Of a stretch of 64,000 nucleotides of DNA, positions 42,121-51,721 are shown one piece after another. The position numbers and the translations under genes were made by a program. Each line of letters opens with the position of its first letter. The stretch's first letter is position 1. The notes beneath the pieces were generated by a model that saw nothing but the letters and a program-made list of their open reading frames with translations, was not told where the DNA came from and searched no databases. Source of the stretch: a virus; the IMG/VR virus record IMGVR_UViG_3300034104_004584, positions 126,001 through 190,000 of that record, one strand, 5' to 3'.

Positions 42121-42472
42121 CCAAGTCCTCAAGGGCTGAGGCAACTCCTGGACTTTCTCCAGCCAATAAACCACCGGCGCCTTCTTTCATAACTTGTAGC
42201 ATTTGCTTACGGCTGTGAGCAATGGTGTCCATAAAGGCTTTTTGTGCATCAGGAGTAGAGAATCTAATCTGTGCAAGAAGGCCTTCCATGTTTACAGCTT
42301 GCTCGCCAAAACCAAGAATAAGTGTAGCAATCTGCTTCTCTAGCTTTTCAATAACTTGTTCCATGTCTTGAAAGCGAGCTTCTATACGAGCAGATAGTGC
42401 TATGATAATCTCTTGAGTTTGATTGCTCAAAGACTCAAGAGTCATTTCGCCAGTAAATATTGATTCTTCCAT
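42086..42472 (-). CDS. Hypothetical helical protein
   Basis: 128 aa from ATG 42472, whose A is shared with the preceding stop (TAATG). Long helices (EARFQDMEQVIEKLEKQIAT). No family recognised. Lies within the AAA+/Ubl gene set. Confidence 0.6.
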   Translation of the reverse strand: MEESIFTGEMTLESLSNQTQEIIIALSARIEARFQDMEQVIEKLEKQIATLILGFGEQAVNMEGLLAQIRFSTPDAQKAFMDTIAHSRKQMLQVMKEGAGGLLAGESPGVASALEDLVAEKLSDGTDQ

Positions 42473-43086
42473 TATGCGTCGTACCATTCTGTATTATTGG
42501 AAACAAAAGAAACAAGAGAAAGATCACATAAATAAGAAATAGATGCAATGTCTTGACGAGAAACTTTAATAGAATCTACAGACAATGGAGACTTCATATC
42601 AGGAATGAACGCACCAGTGTCTGATTTGCGAGCTTTAAAATGACCAGCTTTCCAGACAAAGTTATTGACATCAATGGCATCACCATTTGTCCAGTACTGG
42701 CACTTAAAGATTCTGCTAATAGGATGACCAGCTGAAGTCATAGCGCCACCATAAGAAACAAACGACTCAGGGTGAGGAAGACTTAATCTATCATTAGCAG
42801 GAAAGTTAGCAACTGCTGATCCATTAGCTATTGAACGAAGGTAAGCTGAAAAGTCAACAGCATCAACAAAGCAGTTTGTATTGCTTTCAAGTTTTCCAGA
42901 TTGATTTGTTCTACCAATATCAACAGAAAACTTCATGCCTTCAAACCAAGGCTTAATAGCAACAAAGCCACTTTGGGTTTTTGATCTAAACCACTTTTTG
43001 TAAAGTGTATTAGCATATTTTGGTTTATCATCAGAAGAAGGATCTAGAGATTCTAAAAATTCTTCAACGTTTTCTTCTATTGTCAT
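42472..43086 (-). CDS. Hypothetical protein
   Basis: 204 aa. Mixed fold (CFVDAVDFSAYLRSIANGS, HPISRIFKCQYWTNGDAID). Immediately downstream of the AAA+ ATPase gene and coupled to the next gene. No family recognised. Confidence 0.6.
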   Translation of the reverse strand: MTIEENVEEFLESLDPSSDDKPKYANTLYKKWFRSKTQSGFVAIKPWFEGMKFSVDIGRTNQSGKLESNTNCFVDAVDFSAYLRSIANGSAVANFPANDRLSLPHPESFVSYGGAMTSAGHPISRIFKCQYWTNGDAIDVNNFVWKAGHFKARKSDTGAFIPDMKSPLSVDSIKVSRQDIASISYLCDLSLVSFVSNNTEWYDA

Positions 43087-43098
43087 TACAGTCTCCTA

Positions 43099-44703
43099 TT
43101 AAGCTTTAATTGACCAGCTAGAATTCTGGTTAGCTTTAGTATTACCATTACCTAGTATATCATTTATTTCATTATATTGGAAGCTAGAAGCCCAGTCCCA
43201 GTTTTCGTATGCATAACGATAAAGATCTTTGATCATATCGCGTTCTTTGTTCCAAAGAATATTACGCATGTTGGGTGCAGCCTTTACGACATCTGACGTG
43301 TTAAGACTGCGGCGTTCAGCAGAAACTACATTAAACTTAACTTCTTTAATAAGAGATTTAATCTCTGCACCAGTAAAATACTTGGTAGCGTTAGCAATTG
43401 CAGAGTAATCAAATCCATCTTCAGGAAGATAAATTTTAATAATCTCTACACGTTCTTCAAGAGATGGAAGACCAACAAAGAAGATTTTGTCAAAGCGTTC
43501 TGCACGAAGCATTTCTGGTTTAAGATGGTTGAGCTGATTAGCTGCACACATCAAGAATACATCGTTAGGAAGTTCTTGAAGTCCAGTAAGGAATTCACCA
43601 TGAACACGATCGGTGGTACCACCGTCTACATGAGAGGAGCTTTGACCACCAGACATGTCACGACCGAACTCGTCAATCCATACACACAATGGAGCCATGG
43701 CTTTAATCTGCTGGAATACAGCACGCATATTCTGTTCTGATTGGCCAATGAAAGAGTTCATGACTTGACTTACACCAGTTCGTGCAAGGTCAAGACCTAA
43801 TGCGTTAGCAGTAGCTTCACAGATAGCAGACTTACCAGTGCCAGGAATACCAACAGTCAAGATGCGACGAATAGGTTGAATGCCAAACTTCTCAGCTTCT
43901 TGAGGATTTTCCCAGAAATAAATGTTTCTAGAAATAACAGTCTTAATATTATCAAGACCACCAATATTATCAAAAGTAATCTTAGGTTTAATTATTTCAA
44001 GAATGCCATTCTTTTTAATGTTGGACATCTTAGCGTTATAAATATAAGATGAATCAATAGTGCCTTTTTCTAGAACAGAAGAAAGACAAAGATTAATAAA
44101 CTTAGATTCGCTAAGCCCAATTCCAGCATTAACAATTTCTTTGGCTTTGGAAGAGTCTATTACTTCACCATTTGTTGCTGAGTGAATGTGATAAAGTATT
44201 TCATTTAACTCTTCAGGAGTAGGATAAAGATCTTCATGAACATAAAAGAGATGTGCAATTTCTTGAGGAACGTCAATTGCAGAGAAAACAATCATCTGCA
44301 AAGGCATAAGAGAAAGATCATCAGACTTAAAAGAAAGACGATATTCATAATGAGCAGAAGAGATAAGGCCAGCAAAGTTTTGAGCGAAAGAAGCAGGGTC
44401 GCCAACAAGGTGATAAAGAAATGTTTTTGAATGATCTTTAAGATCAGGAGAGTTTAACATATAATCAAAAGACAAAGAAAGATCTGTTGTCTTTGTGATG
44501 ATAGGAGAAGCGGGGTCGTCTGGGTTAGGAATAGAAACTAAAACAGGTTTCCATTTGTTGTCAATGAATTGACAGAATCCGTCCTTATTGATTGTAAAAT
44601 AAGAACGCTTGTTAAAAGAAGTAATGTTCTCTTCCAAGCGATATGGATCAGTGGTTTTAATCCATATGGCAGGGTTGCCTAGTTGGATCTGTTGAAAGAG
44701 CAT
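43099..44703 (-). CDS. AAA+ ATPase, Ycf46/proteasomal-ATPase-like
   Basis: 534 aa. N-terminal domain with FQQIQLGNPAIWIKTTDPYR as in Ycf46-type ATPases, then FDNIGGLDNIK, Walker A VGIPGTGKSAIC (about aa 280), Walker B CVWIDEFGRD, sensor FLMCAANQL and ERFDKIFFVGLPS. Would power unfolding or remodelling. Its place next to the Ubl gene and the presence of a proteasome-like subunit suggest a targeted-degradation machine, an inference. Confidence 0.85.
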   Translation of the reverse strand: MLFQQIQLGNPAIWIKTTDPYRLEENITSFNKRSYFTINKDGFCQFIDNKWKPVLVSIPNPDDPASPIITKTTDLSLSFDYMLNSPDLKDHSKTFLYHLVGDPASFAQNFAGLISSAHYEYRLSFKSDDLSLMPLQMIVFSAIDVPQEIAHLFYVHEDLYPTPEELNEILYHIHSATNGEVIDSSKAKEIVNAGIGLSESKFINLCLSSVLEKGTIDSSYIYNAKMSNIKKNGILEIIKPKITFDNIGGLDNIKTVISRNIYFWENPQEAEKFGIQPIRRILTVGIPGTGKSAICEATANALGLDLARTGVSQVMNSFIGQSEQNMRAVFQQIKAMAPLCVWIDEFGRDMSGGQSSSHVDGGTTDRVHGEFLTGLQELPNDVFLMCAANQLNHLKPEMLRAERFDKIFFVGLPSLEERVEIIKIYLPEDGFDYSAIANATKYFTGAEIKSLIKEVKFNVVSAERRSLNTSDVVKAAPNMRNILWNKERDMIKDLYRYAYENWDWASSFQYNEINDILGNGNTKANQNSSWSIKA

Positions 44704-44751
44704 TGTATCTCCAATATTAAAATAATAAACTAAAGGCTTTATAAAAAATAT

Positions 44752-44880
44752 GAATGGGGGGGACCACTCTAAAAGTTTAATAGATAAAAAAATTATCTAA
44801 GAGTCCCCCCCAAAACATGTGGGTAACACCTGTGAGAAAGGGAAGGCCATGAAGAGCCAAAAGCACAAGTGCCACCCACG
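44752..44880 (-). ncRNA. Two structured elements in the gap between Ubl and AAA+ genes
   Basis: A 7-G run at 44756-44762 pairs with a 7-C run at 44804-44810 (arms extended by AC/GT and CTCT/AGAG), enclosing an inner hairpin AGATAA/TTATCT. A second structure is closed by GTGGGT/ACCCAC (44820-44825, 44873-44878) with inner hairpins. May separate or control expression of the ATPase gene relative to the upstream Ubl operon. Confidence 0.6.
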
Positions 44881-44894
44881 ATCTAAAGGACTAA

Positions 44895-45146
44895 TCAGCC
44901 CTTTTCGCCAGCACGGCGGTGGAACTCTACGTTGTCACCAGGCTGGATGATGTAGTTCTCATCAAGCTTGTCCTTGCCTTTGTAGGCAATTGCATCTCCA
45001 GAGATGCCCCAAAGCTTAGAGAACTGCTGACGAACATCAGCAATAGACTTGCCAGACACTGGTGCTGGCTGGTTGTAAACGCCATAGCGGACGTTTGCAA
45101 CGCCTTCGCTTGAGCTTGTTGTATTTTGCTTGGAATTAAGTTCCAT
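44895..45146 (-). CDS. Ubiquitin-like beta-grasp protein (PRTRC-C-like)
   Basis: 83 aa. Beta-grasp layout: VRYGVYNQ strand, KSIADVRQQFSKLWGI helix, then YIIQPGDNVEFHRRAG, ending in Gly as Ubl modifiers do (AGEKG). Next to an E1-like gene, it is the likely modifier of the conjugation cluster. Confidence 0.7.
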   Translation of the reverse strand: MELNSKQNTTSSSEGVANVRYGVYNQPAPVSGKSIADVRQQFSKLWGISGDAIAYKGKDKLDENYIIQPGDNVEFHRRAGEKG

Positions 45147-45163
45147 TTTATTCTCCTAAGTTA

Positions 45164-45913
45164 TTAACTTACAGTTATTAGTGATTCAACCATACGGTTG
45201 TAAGGCTGAGCCATGCCAAGACCTAAGTCGAAGTAGATCTCTGACTGTTCTGGATTTTGTTCAGAAACAATGGTATGCTGAATGCGTCCAAGGATCATTG
45301 CAGCTACAGCCATATTGGTGGCGAGAATTTGAGTTCCGCCTTCTACTTCAGCTCGTTCTTGACAAGACATTTCACCTGGATTACGGTCAGGTGGATTTTG
45401 GTACTCTGGATGCGTTTCAACTGGGTGAGCAGTGATATCGACACCGTTTCTGCGTTGGTAGTGATAGATACTACCAAACAAAGCGTCGTCGTTTCCACCA
45501 GTGAAAACATCGACATTATTCAACTTTGAAGCAGCATCGAAAAGAATCTTTCGTGCTGAAAAGTTGTCAACAACTGCAAGAACAATATCACCTTCGGTAA
45601 TAAGTTCTGTAGCTTTGATCTTATTAGATTCCTCATCTGTTGGTGGATGTTCATCAGAAACAACCCACTTAGGAACAGGAATAACTAAAGTCTGATGGAA
45701 CTTTTCAGTAAGCTCAAGAGCTTTAACTGAAGCTTTATTTCCCATTTGAGAAAATGATTGACGTTCTAAATTTCGCTGTTCGAAATTATCTCCGTCAACA
45801 ATAAGAAGAGCAGAGCCAGGAAACTTCCATTCAAGAAGGCGAACAACACCTTCTGAAAGCCAAGTACCAATGCCACCTGCTCCAACAAGAACAACTCGTT
45901 TAACGTTTTCCAT
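45164..45913 (-). CDS. ThiF/E1-like adenylating enzyme
   Basis: 249 aa. VVLVGAGGIGTWLSEGV is the nucleotide site, VDGDNFEQRNLERQSF the E1 Asp/Arg motif, and SCQERAEVEGGTQ offers a catalytic Cys. Expected to adenylate the C-terminus of the Ubl at 44895. Resembles PRTRC-system ThiF proteins. Confidence 0.85.
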   Translation of the reverse strand: MENVKRVVLVGAGGIGTWLSEGVVRLLEWKFPGSALLIVDGDNFEQRNLERQSFSQMGNKASVKALELTEKFHQTLVIPVPKWVVSDEHPPTDEESNKIKATELITEGDIVLAVVDNFSARKILFDAASKLNNVDVFTGGNDDALFGSIYHYQRRNGVDITAHPVETHPEYQNPPDRNPGEMSCQERAEVEGGTQILATNMAVAAMILGRIQHTIVSEQNPEQSEIYFDLGLGMAQPYNRMVESLITVS

Positions 45914-45921
45914 AATATTAA

Positions 45922-47595
45922 TTAATCTCTTTCATAAGCTATAGAGTCATATGCACGTTCATAAGCAACATAATCGTTGCAATCTTTAATTTGATTTTGC
46001 ATAGGACGTTCACTTCTTGCATAGTCCAAAATAGAAACTAAATATGGAGTACAAGAACGTGAATAATAAAATTCGCAATCAGCACAAAGGCCATTGGAAT
46101 CATAAACGTTGTAAGGATGTGCTTGATCAAATTGAATTACCTGATCATAAAGAACAGGATTAGGACATTCACATTCTCCATCACGCAATGTAGCAATCGG
46201 TTCGTTGCAACATACTGTACGAGAATGATCAAATCCTTCGTAGAAGTACTCGTCTAATAAAGTATTATTAAGAGAGAAATCAGAATCTACATCTTCAATT
46301 AAAGTATGAGGAGAATCATTGTCATCGACAGCTGTAAGAGACTCGTCTCTAATTTTCATAAGGATGTCATTGTCGTGAGCGTCTTTAGTCCAAATATAAA
46401 TATTTGAATTAGGATTTAGATTACGACGAGCAATGTACTTATTTGCTGACTGAAGAATATCAGAATAGATATCGCTATCAAGACATAAAAGAATGTCACA
46501 AGTGTCACAAACAAATTCAGGATTGTATGCAGAAAGATCGGATCCACAAGAAGGACATTCAAAATCATCAGTTGCATCAGAAATAACAATCTCTGCTATA
46601 ACTAAATGATTTTCATCTTTAGGATCAGGATACTCTTGAAGGCGAGGGTCACCTTTAATCGTACCAGCTGGAATAGAGTCCAGCTGAGTAGGCTGATGAG
46701 CCGGTTGAGTAGCCTGTGCTGGTGCTTGTGCCACCTGCGTAACCGAACCCCCCTGAGGGGGGAGCACTTTTTTTACTTTTTGGCTCCATTCGATCACTTC
46801 AGGATCAGGAGCTTTAGTAAAAATAACATCTTCAAATACATCTTCAGGCTTAAGCGTCCAAATGGTTCCACCAATTTGCATCTCAATGTGATATTGAGTG
46901 GCTCCATTATTAACAGACTTTTGCCATCCATAAGTAATATGTAAGCCATCAAAGTCTGCTTGGTCTGCATGATCTGTTCCAGATGCATAGGCAGCCATGT
47001 TGGGGTGACTATGGACAGAGCCAACAATCATAACATTTTCAGGCTTTTGGTCGACAATAGAATCTGGATCATATTTACAATGAACAGATGTATTGACTTG
47101 ATTAGGAACTAAAATTCCCCAACCTTCAGAAGAACCTTCAAATGCTGGATCAAATGTCAACATAACAATAGATTCAGTACCATGCTGAGTGTCAACAAGT
47201 CGGAAGAATTCATCGAGCTTGTCTACAATAACGCGTGGAATAGCAGGAAGACTATAGACTGCACCTTCGCGAACAGAATCGAAATTATAAATTTCTTCAT
47301 CTTTAACTGCAGTGACAGAACGACCAACAAAGTTATTAACAACTTTAACAATACTTGTATTGAGATCAGTTACCCAAGTAGTGGTGGTAGAAGATACACC
47401 TTTATCGTAAGTTTTAGTTTCTACTTTACGATCTTCAGCGATGTTAGCAATCAAATAATAAATGTTAAAGCCAAGGCTTTCAACAATATCTTCCATGTTG
47501 TCATGGTCTGCCATAAAGCAAGGTACGCCGGACTTAGTCCAGAAGTAATTAAGGTCTTCTAAAGTATAAGTTTTTTTAATATTATCTGTGGTCAT
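45922..47595 (-). CDS. JAMM/JAB metalloprotease with zinc-ribbon C-terminus
   Basis: 557 aa. JAMM motif: VHSHPNMAAYASGTDHADQAD (H-x-H...D). A Pro/Gln/Thr-rich linker follows (about 290-315), then cysteine clusters (FECPSCGSDL, FVCDTCD, CCNEPIA, CADCEFYYSRSC). Would cut Ubl from targets or process it. Sits between E1 and E2-like genes as in PRTRC and CBASS-like operons. Confidence 0.8.
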   Translation of the reverse strand: MTTDNIKKTYTLEDLNYFWTKSGVPCFMADHDNMEDIVESLGFNIYYLIANIAEDRKVETKTYDKGVSSTTTTWVTDLNTSIVKVVNNFVGRSVTAVKDEEIYNFDSVREGAVYSLPAIPRVIVDKLDEFFRLVDTQHGTESIVMLTFDPAFEGSSEGWGILVPNQVNTSVHCKYDPDSIVDQKPENVMIVGSVHSHPNMAAYASGTDHADQADFDGLHITYGWQKSVNNGATQYHIEMQIGGTIWTLKPEDVFEDVIFTKAPDPEVIEWSQKVKKVLPPQGGSVTQVAQAPAQATQPAHQPTQLDSIPAGTIKGDPRLQEYPDPKDENHLVIAEIVISDATDDFECPSCGSDLSAYNPEFVCDTCDILLCLDSDIYSDILQSANKYIARRNLNPNSNIYIWTKDAHDNDILMKIRDESLTAVDDNDSPHTLIEDVDSDFSLNNTLLDEYFYEGFDHSRTVCCNEPIATLRDGECECPNPVLYDQVIQFDQAHPYNVYDSNGLCADCEFYYSRSCTPYLVSILDYARSERPMQNQIKDCNDYVAYERAYDSIAYERD

Positions 47596-47628
47596 AAAAT
47601 CTCCAAATATAAGAGTCTATTGTTTTGT

Positions 47629-49452
47629 TCAGAACGGGGATTGTTCTTCATCATTATTAACTGTTATTCCATTAATGTTGTTATAAATTTTGTTTTTAAT
47701 AACAACAGCAACTGGAGTTTTATCGGGTGGAACATACTTTGCAGCAAAGGATCCATCAGAATCGAGATAAGGTTCGCCTACGCATTGTTGACAGCATTGA
47801 TTTACAGAGTAAACTGTTTGTCCATTGTCATCAACAACAGGAGTAGATTCACAGTTTGCAGTCTCTGTATTAGAGTCTCGCAAGAATCCGCAAGGACACA
47901 CATAAAAGAATGGAGCACATGTGTGGCAAAGAGCTTTAAATTCAAGCTTGTAGTCAATACCAAGATTCTCAAAGTCTAATCCAACTGTTTGAACAGTAGG
48001 ATTGTAATTAGACCATTGAGATTCTGTGATAACATTCTTAGAACAAATACTACATGAGTGCATTTCAAGGTCATTATCAGAAGCAATTTCGGTTAAGCAG
48101 TCAATGCAAATTACTTTGCCTTTGTCATCAATGTGTTGATACTTTTTAATTTCTTTTTTGGTATGCTCTGTAGAGAATTTAAATCCATAGCTTTCACCAC
48201 ATCCACATGTAAATACAGTATCGTGTTGAATATGAAGATGTAAGTCCATAGTGTTAGAGTAAACTATATTTGCATCATCTCTAGAGTAATACATGTCTTT
48301 AGATTCAATATAGACAAAGTACTCTTCCAAACAATTTTCGCAAACGTCTCCTTCTATTGTTTCAGTTATGTCACCAGTACATTCGTCTTCGCAAGAAGCG
48401 CAGATAAATACATTGTTGTCTTCGTCTTCATCGTTATTATTGAAGAGTGCAGATATGTCAAGTTTTTCTTGACCATTTTTAATACGAGAATCAATAGTAA
48501 AATCGTATGGATTGTCTTTAGAATTATGAGTATAATGAATTGGAGAATATGCAAAAGATTTCTTAAAGAAATCAGCAACGTGTTCGCTAGTAAGCTCATA
48601 GTCAGGACGAGATATAATATTATACATTTTAGGAATATTAGTATCAGTATAATAAGCTTGGTAGTTACCAAGCATAGCCATAGCAAGAGTTAACTCTTGG
48701 CCATTGTCATCATGTTGACCCTGGTTATCCATGTCTTTAACTTTAACAGAGATCCAAAGATTAGGATCTAGAGTCCAAGAATGTCCTTCTTCATTTGATT
48801 TAAGTTCCCATTCAGCGGGATTAGAAATGTAAGAAGGCATTCCTTTAGATTGGTAAAAGCGAGGACCATCAGTCTCGCTCATGTTAGCATCGTTGTAGGT
48901 TTCTACACCAGAACAGCGTTCAATGAATCGTGAAACTTTTTCATTAAACGGAAGAGCAGACCAATCGTCTTTATGGTAGAGGCAAATCCAGCCAACACCA
49001 TTGCCACGATATCCTTTACAGTTAATATTAGGAAGATTAACATGATAAAGAACATTGTTTGGAGAAGTGATTGGATATGGTGAATAGAACATTCTAGCAC
49101 CAAGAAGATTTCCATTTTCAAAATCACCAATTACAATTCGATAAGGCTGAGCTACATAGTAAGTCCGAGCATGTTTATCTCCTTCGTGTGCACCCCAATT
49201 AATGTGGTACATGCCGGGAGCATGCTGAGTTACAATCTGGGTATGAGGACCAGCACTACGAATAGCAAGGACACCAGTTCCATCAAGTGGAAGAAGTCCA
49301 GTATCAATAGAAGCGAATTGAGAAAAGCTCTGATAGAAAGATGTAACATCTTTATCAGTAACGTGATCAAGGTTAAATGACTTAACCGTTGAACGTATAG
49401 AATATGTGCCCTGTTCGTTTTGAACAAGAGAATAATTAAAATTATCAGTCAT
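47629..49452 (-). CDS. E2-like protein with RING/treble-clef-like zinc domain
   Basis: 607 aa from ATG 49452. N-terminal half has LYHVNLPNINCKGYRGNGVG followed by WICLYHKDDWSALP, the layout of an E2 core (HPNI...G-x-I-C-L...W), with the Cys as thioester candidate. C-terminal half has many C-x2-C pairs (FICASCEDECTG, VICIDCLTE, CSICSKNV, YVCPCGF), suggesting zinc domains that could act as an E3-like module. A CGG (49167-49165) is read in frame. Confidence 0.6.
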   Translation of the reverse strand: MTDNFNYSLVQNEQGTYSIRSTVKSFNLDHVTDKDVTSFYQSFSQFASIDTGLLPLDGTGVLAIRSAGPHTQIVTQHAPGMYHINWGAHEGDKHARTYYVAQPYRIVIGDFENGNLLGARMFYSPYPITSPNNVLYHVNLPNINCKGYRGNGVGWICLYHKDDWSALPFNEKVSRFIERCSGVETYNDANMSETDGPRFYQSKGMPSYISNPAEWELKSNEEGHSWTLDPNLWISVKVKDMDNQGQHDDNGQELTLAMAMLGNYQAYYTDTNIPKMYNIISRPDYELTSEHVADFFKKSFAYSPIHYTHNSKDNPYDFTIDSRIKNGQEKLDISALFNNNDEDEDNNVFICASCEDECTGDITETIEGDVCENCLEEYFVYIESKDMYYSRDDANIVYSNTMDLHLHIQHDTVFTCGCGESYGFKFSTEHTKKEIKKYQHIDDKGKVICIDCLTEIASDNDLEMHSCSICSKNVITESQWSNYNPTVQTVGLDFENLGIDYKLEFKALCHTCAPFFYVCPCGFLRDSNTETANCESTPVVDDNGQTVYSVNQCCQQCVGEPYLDSDGSFAAKYVPPDKTPVAVVIKNKIYNNINGITVNNDEEQSPF

Positions 49453-49846
49453 TGAATTCACCATTTAGTAGTTCGTCTAATCCTAGATCGACATCGACAG
49501 AAAAATCACCAAAGGTATTAGCAAACCAATTTGGATCTTTTTCTGCTATTCGAATAACTTCTAGTTTAGGAAGGAGTTGATTACGGGCCTCGATAAGATC
49601 AGCAACCCGATCTAAGGCTTTAGCAACTTTTTTAAGCTCTTGTTTATCTTCGCTTATATTAAGAATAAAGCGAATGATAGGCATGTCGTTTAGAGTAAAG
49701 TGCTCAACAATTTTGTCAATACGCTCTTCAAGAGAAGAGACTTTAGATTCAAGCTGCTTTTTTACTTCTCTAGAAGAATCTAGATTGTAATGAAAAGACT
49801 TGATAGGAGACAAAGAAGTAGGAATTTTCTCAGGATAAAATGTCAT
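49445..49846 (-). CDS. Hypothetical coiled-coil protein
   Basis: 133 aa, helical with KQLESKVSSLEERIDKIVE. In-frame CGG followed by G is read as Arg (49609-49607). No family recognised. Confidence 0.55.
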   Translation of the reverse strand: MTFYPEKIPTSLSPIKSFHYNLDSSREVKKQLESKVSSLEERIDKIVEHFTLNDMPIIRFILNISEDKQELKKVAKALDRVADLIEARNQLLPKLEVIRIAEKDPNWFANTFGDFSVDVDLGLDELLNGEFND

Positions 49847-49857
49847 ATAAATTCCGA

Positions 49858-50499
49858 TTAATAGGTATTAAATCCAAGGGATTCTTTGATGGAATTAAAG
49901 GAATTAGCTATGTAATTACCTGTATGGAAAAGTGATATATCGACAGAAGCATAGTCTCTATCGATTATTAATTTCATTGGAACTCTGTTGATTTCCGGAC
50001 AAAGGGCTTCATATATTTTAATATTTCGCTCAATTGAATGATTCATAATTTTGTCCATTGAACCAAAGTAAGATCGAATATAAGTTTCGTCTAAGTCAAG
50101 CTTAAGTTTCTGAGATGCAAGTTTGATGTTCTTGGCAGTATCTTCAGAAAGCATAGCTTCTAAAAACTCTTTAATAGCAAATCTTTTAAGAATAGATTCT
50201 TCTAAGACGTCAGCATAAAGTTCTTTTTGAAAACCATTATTGGTAAGCCGATTAAGAGAAGCAGCCATGCTGCGACTTAAAGCATCTGTATCAAAAATAA
50301 AACGATTAGACATTTCATAGAATGCGGTAATCATTCCAGTGCGAATAGCAAAACGACCAGAGTTAATTCCTTTGGAATCAATGTAGTCTTTAGTCTGCTC
50401 CAAGAATGTGTCAACATCAGGAGCTAAGGGGATAGAAGATGATTGAGATGAAGTTTCAGAAAACAGGTCATCATCGTTATCAAAGAATTCGTTAGTCAT
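49858..50499 (-). CDS. Hypothetical protein
   Basis: 213 aa, mostly helical with ASLNRLTNNGFQKELYADVL (CGG followed by C read in frame at 50250-50248). No family recognised. Confidence 0.55.
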   Translation of the reverse strand: MTNEFFDNDDDLFSETSSQSSSIPLAPDVDTFLEQTKDYIDSKGINSGRFAIRTGMITAFYEMSNRFIFDTDALSRSMAASLNRLTNNGFQKELYADVLEESILKRFAIKEFLEAMLSEDTAKNIKLASQKLKLDLDETYIRSYFGSMDKIMNHSIERNIKIYEALCPEINRVPMKLIIDRDYASVDISLFHTGNYIANSFNSIKESLGFNTY

Positions 50500-50538
50500 A
50501 AATTTCCAGACTTTAGAAGGGCTGTATTTTGTATTAGG

Positions 50539-50616
50539 TGCGGGCGACGGGATTTGAACCCGTGTGTCACCAAGCTACGGTTTCTACACTTTATAAGAGT
50601 GAGCCGATACGCCCGC
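50539..50616 (-). tRNA. Atypical tRNA-like gene without a normal D arm
   Basis: 78 nt. Intact acceptor (GCGGGCG/CGCCCGC) and T arm (ACGGG-TTCAAAT-CCCGT). The 46-nt core cannot form a standard D arm; it has a hairpin CACT-CTTATAA-AGTG, which as an anticodon arm would give UAU, enclosed by CGG/CCG. It could be a decoy, a degenerate tRNA or a tRNA with unusual folding. Confidence 0.5.
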
Positions 50617-50660
50617 TTGAAATAGCGGAGACGTATCGATACATATTCGAAAATCTAAAT

Positions 50661-50936
50661 TCATACTTCGTAAGATCCTTTTTTAGGCTGCTGCTTAACA
50701 ATAAGAGGTATAGCACGCAAACCAAGTGGAGTAATAGTATACATGTTATCTTTGAATTTAGCAAAACCAAAGTTAACTAATTTGTCAAGAGATAACTCTG
50801 CTTTATTAAGTTCTTTATATTTTGCAGGAGCTAAATTGAAAAGATTTTCTTTAGTAACAGGTCGGTGTACCATCTTTAGATAAAGTAGTGCGACATGGGT
50901 TTTAGAATTGCGTCTGATCAAAACTCTAGAAGTCAT
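50661..50936 (-). CDS. Winged-helix-like protein
   Basis: 91 aa. HVALLYLKMVHRPVTKENLF, then LVNFGFAKFKDNMYTITPLG has the pattern of a winged-helix domain with a final beta hairpin. Likely binds DNA; family not recognised. Confidence 0.55.
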   Translation of the reverse strand: MTSRVLIRRNSKTHVALLYLKMVHRPVTKENLFNLAPAKYKELNKAELSLDKLVNFGFAKFKDNMYTITPLGLRAIPLIVKQQPKKGSYEV

Positions 50937-50962
50937 TTAAATATCCTTTATAAAATAAAAAA

Positions 50963-51193
50963 TTGATAACAGGTAATGGGGCAAATATAGGGCCACTAGC
51001 TTCATTACTTTTCCGTTAGCAATTCAACCGGCTTATTTCTGTGTTTTACCACGTTGTAAGTTTGAATTAGCTAGCTGTTATCAAATCAATTGGTGACACC
51101 GTCGCTATACGTCCCAGTAAGCGCCAGTGTCACCAAATCAATTTGACCAGTAGTAGTTACGGGGAATATAGGCCCACGTGCTATGTGTAACTA
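50963..51193. ncRNA. Intergenic region of three strong inverted repeats
   Basis: (1) TTGATAACAG (50963-50972) with CTGTTATCAA (51075-51084), enclosing GTAATG/CATTAC and AATTCAA/TTGAATT; (2) TTGGTGACAC (51090-51099) with GTGTCACCAA (51127-51136); (3) TAGTTAC (51154-51160) with GTAACTA (51187-51193). The first and third contain GGGGCAAATATAGGGCC (50978-50994) and GGGGAATATAGGCCC (51161-51175). No convincing gene in this stretch. Probably structured RNA, strand unknown. Confidence 0.6.
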
Positions 51194-51248
51194 TTAATAT
51201 CGTTCCGAAATTCAAAATAGTAAATCGAACACGCTACTGATCAAAATC

Positions 51249-51719
51249 TTAGTGAATTCTAAATCCACCACAGTTCTCAAGAAAGACTTGAAATTCTTTC
51301 ATAAGATTTAAATCCATATGGTAATGGGCTGCAAAAGATTTAACTTTTAAAGTTCCATCGCAGACATTACAGGTTTTAGTAAGAATGGTACCATCTAATT
51401 GATCCCAATCACGAGTACCTTGATTGTTGCAATAAGAACAATCTTCAAGAGGAATAGAGTTTAGATGTTCATAGTATTGTTTGATATACTCTTCAATGGT
51501 TCCGTTTTCTAAATCTTTTTTTAAAAGTTTAGCTAAGGCAGTTGCGTCTCGAGAATTGAGACCAGAACCAGAGTTATCATGAGGAGATTCACACTTCTGA
51601 CAAAGTGTAGGATGAAGCTGGTCTAGGCAGTCCCACAAAGGATGCCAATACCAAACATTAGAACGAAAGTATTCGCCTTGTTCGTTTTTGGGATTGTTAC
51701 CATAAACGTCCATGCCCAT
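51249..51719 (-). CDS. Conserved phage protein with zinc motif
   Basis: 156 aa. MGMDVYGNNPKNEQGEYFRS start and WYWHPLWD, a pattern I recognise in many phage hypothetical proteins, and a CSYCNNQG...CNVCDGT zinc pair resembling a DnaJ zinc finger. Function unknown. Confidence 0.7.
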   Translation of the reverse strand: MGMDVYGNNPKNEQGEYFRSNVWYWHPLWDCLDQLHPTLCQKCESPHDNSGSGLNSRDATALAKLLKKDLENGTIEEYIKQYYEHLNSIPLEDCSYCNNQGTRDWDQLDGTILTKTCNVCDGTLKVKSFAAHYHMDLNLMKEFQVFLENCGGFRIH

Positions 51720-51721
51720 AA

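Noticed and set aside
50539-50616. tmRNA or pyrrolysine tRNA
   Set aside because: No tag reading frame, no CUA anticodon and no matching arm lengths.
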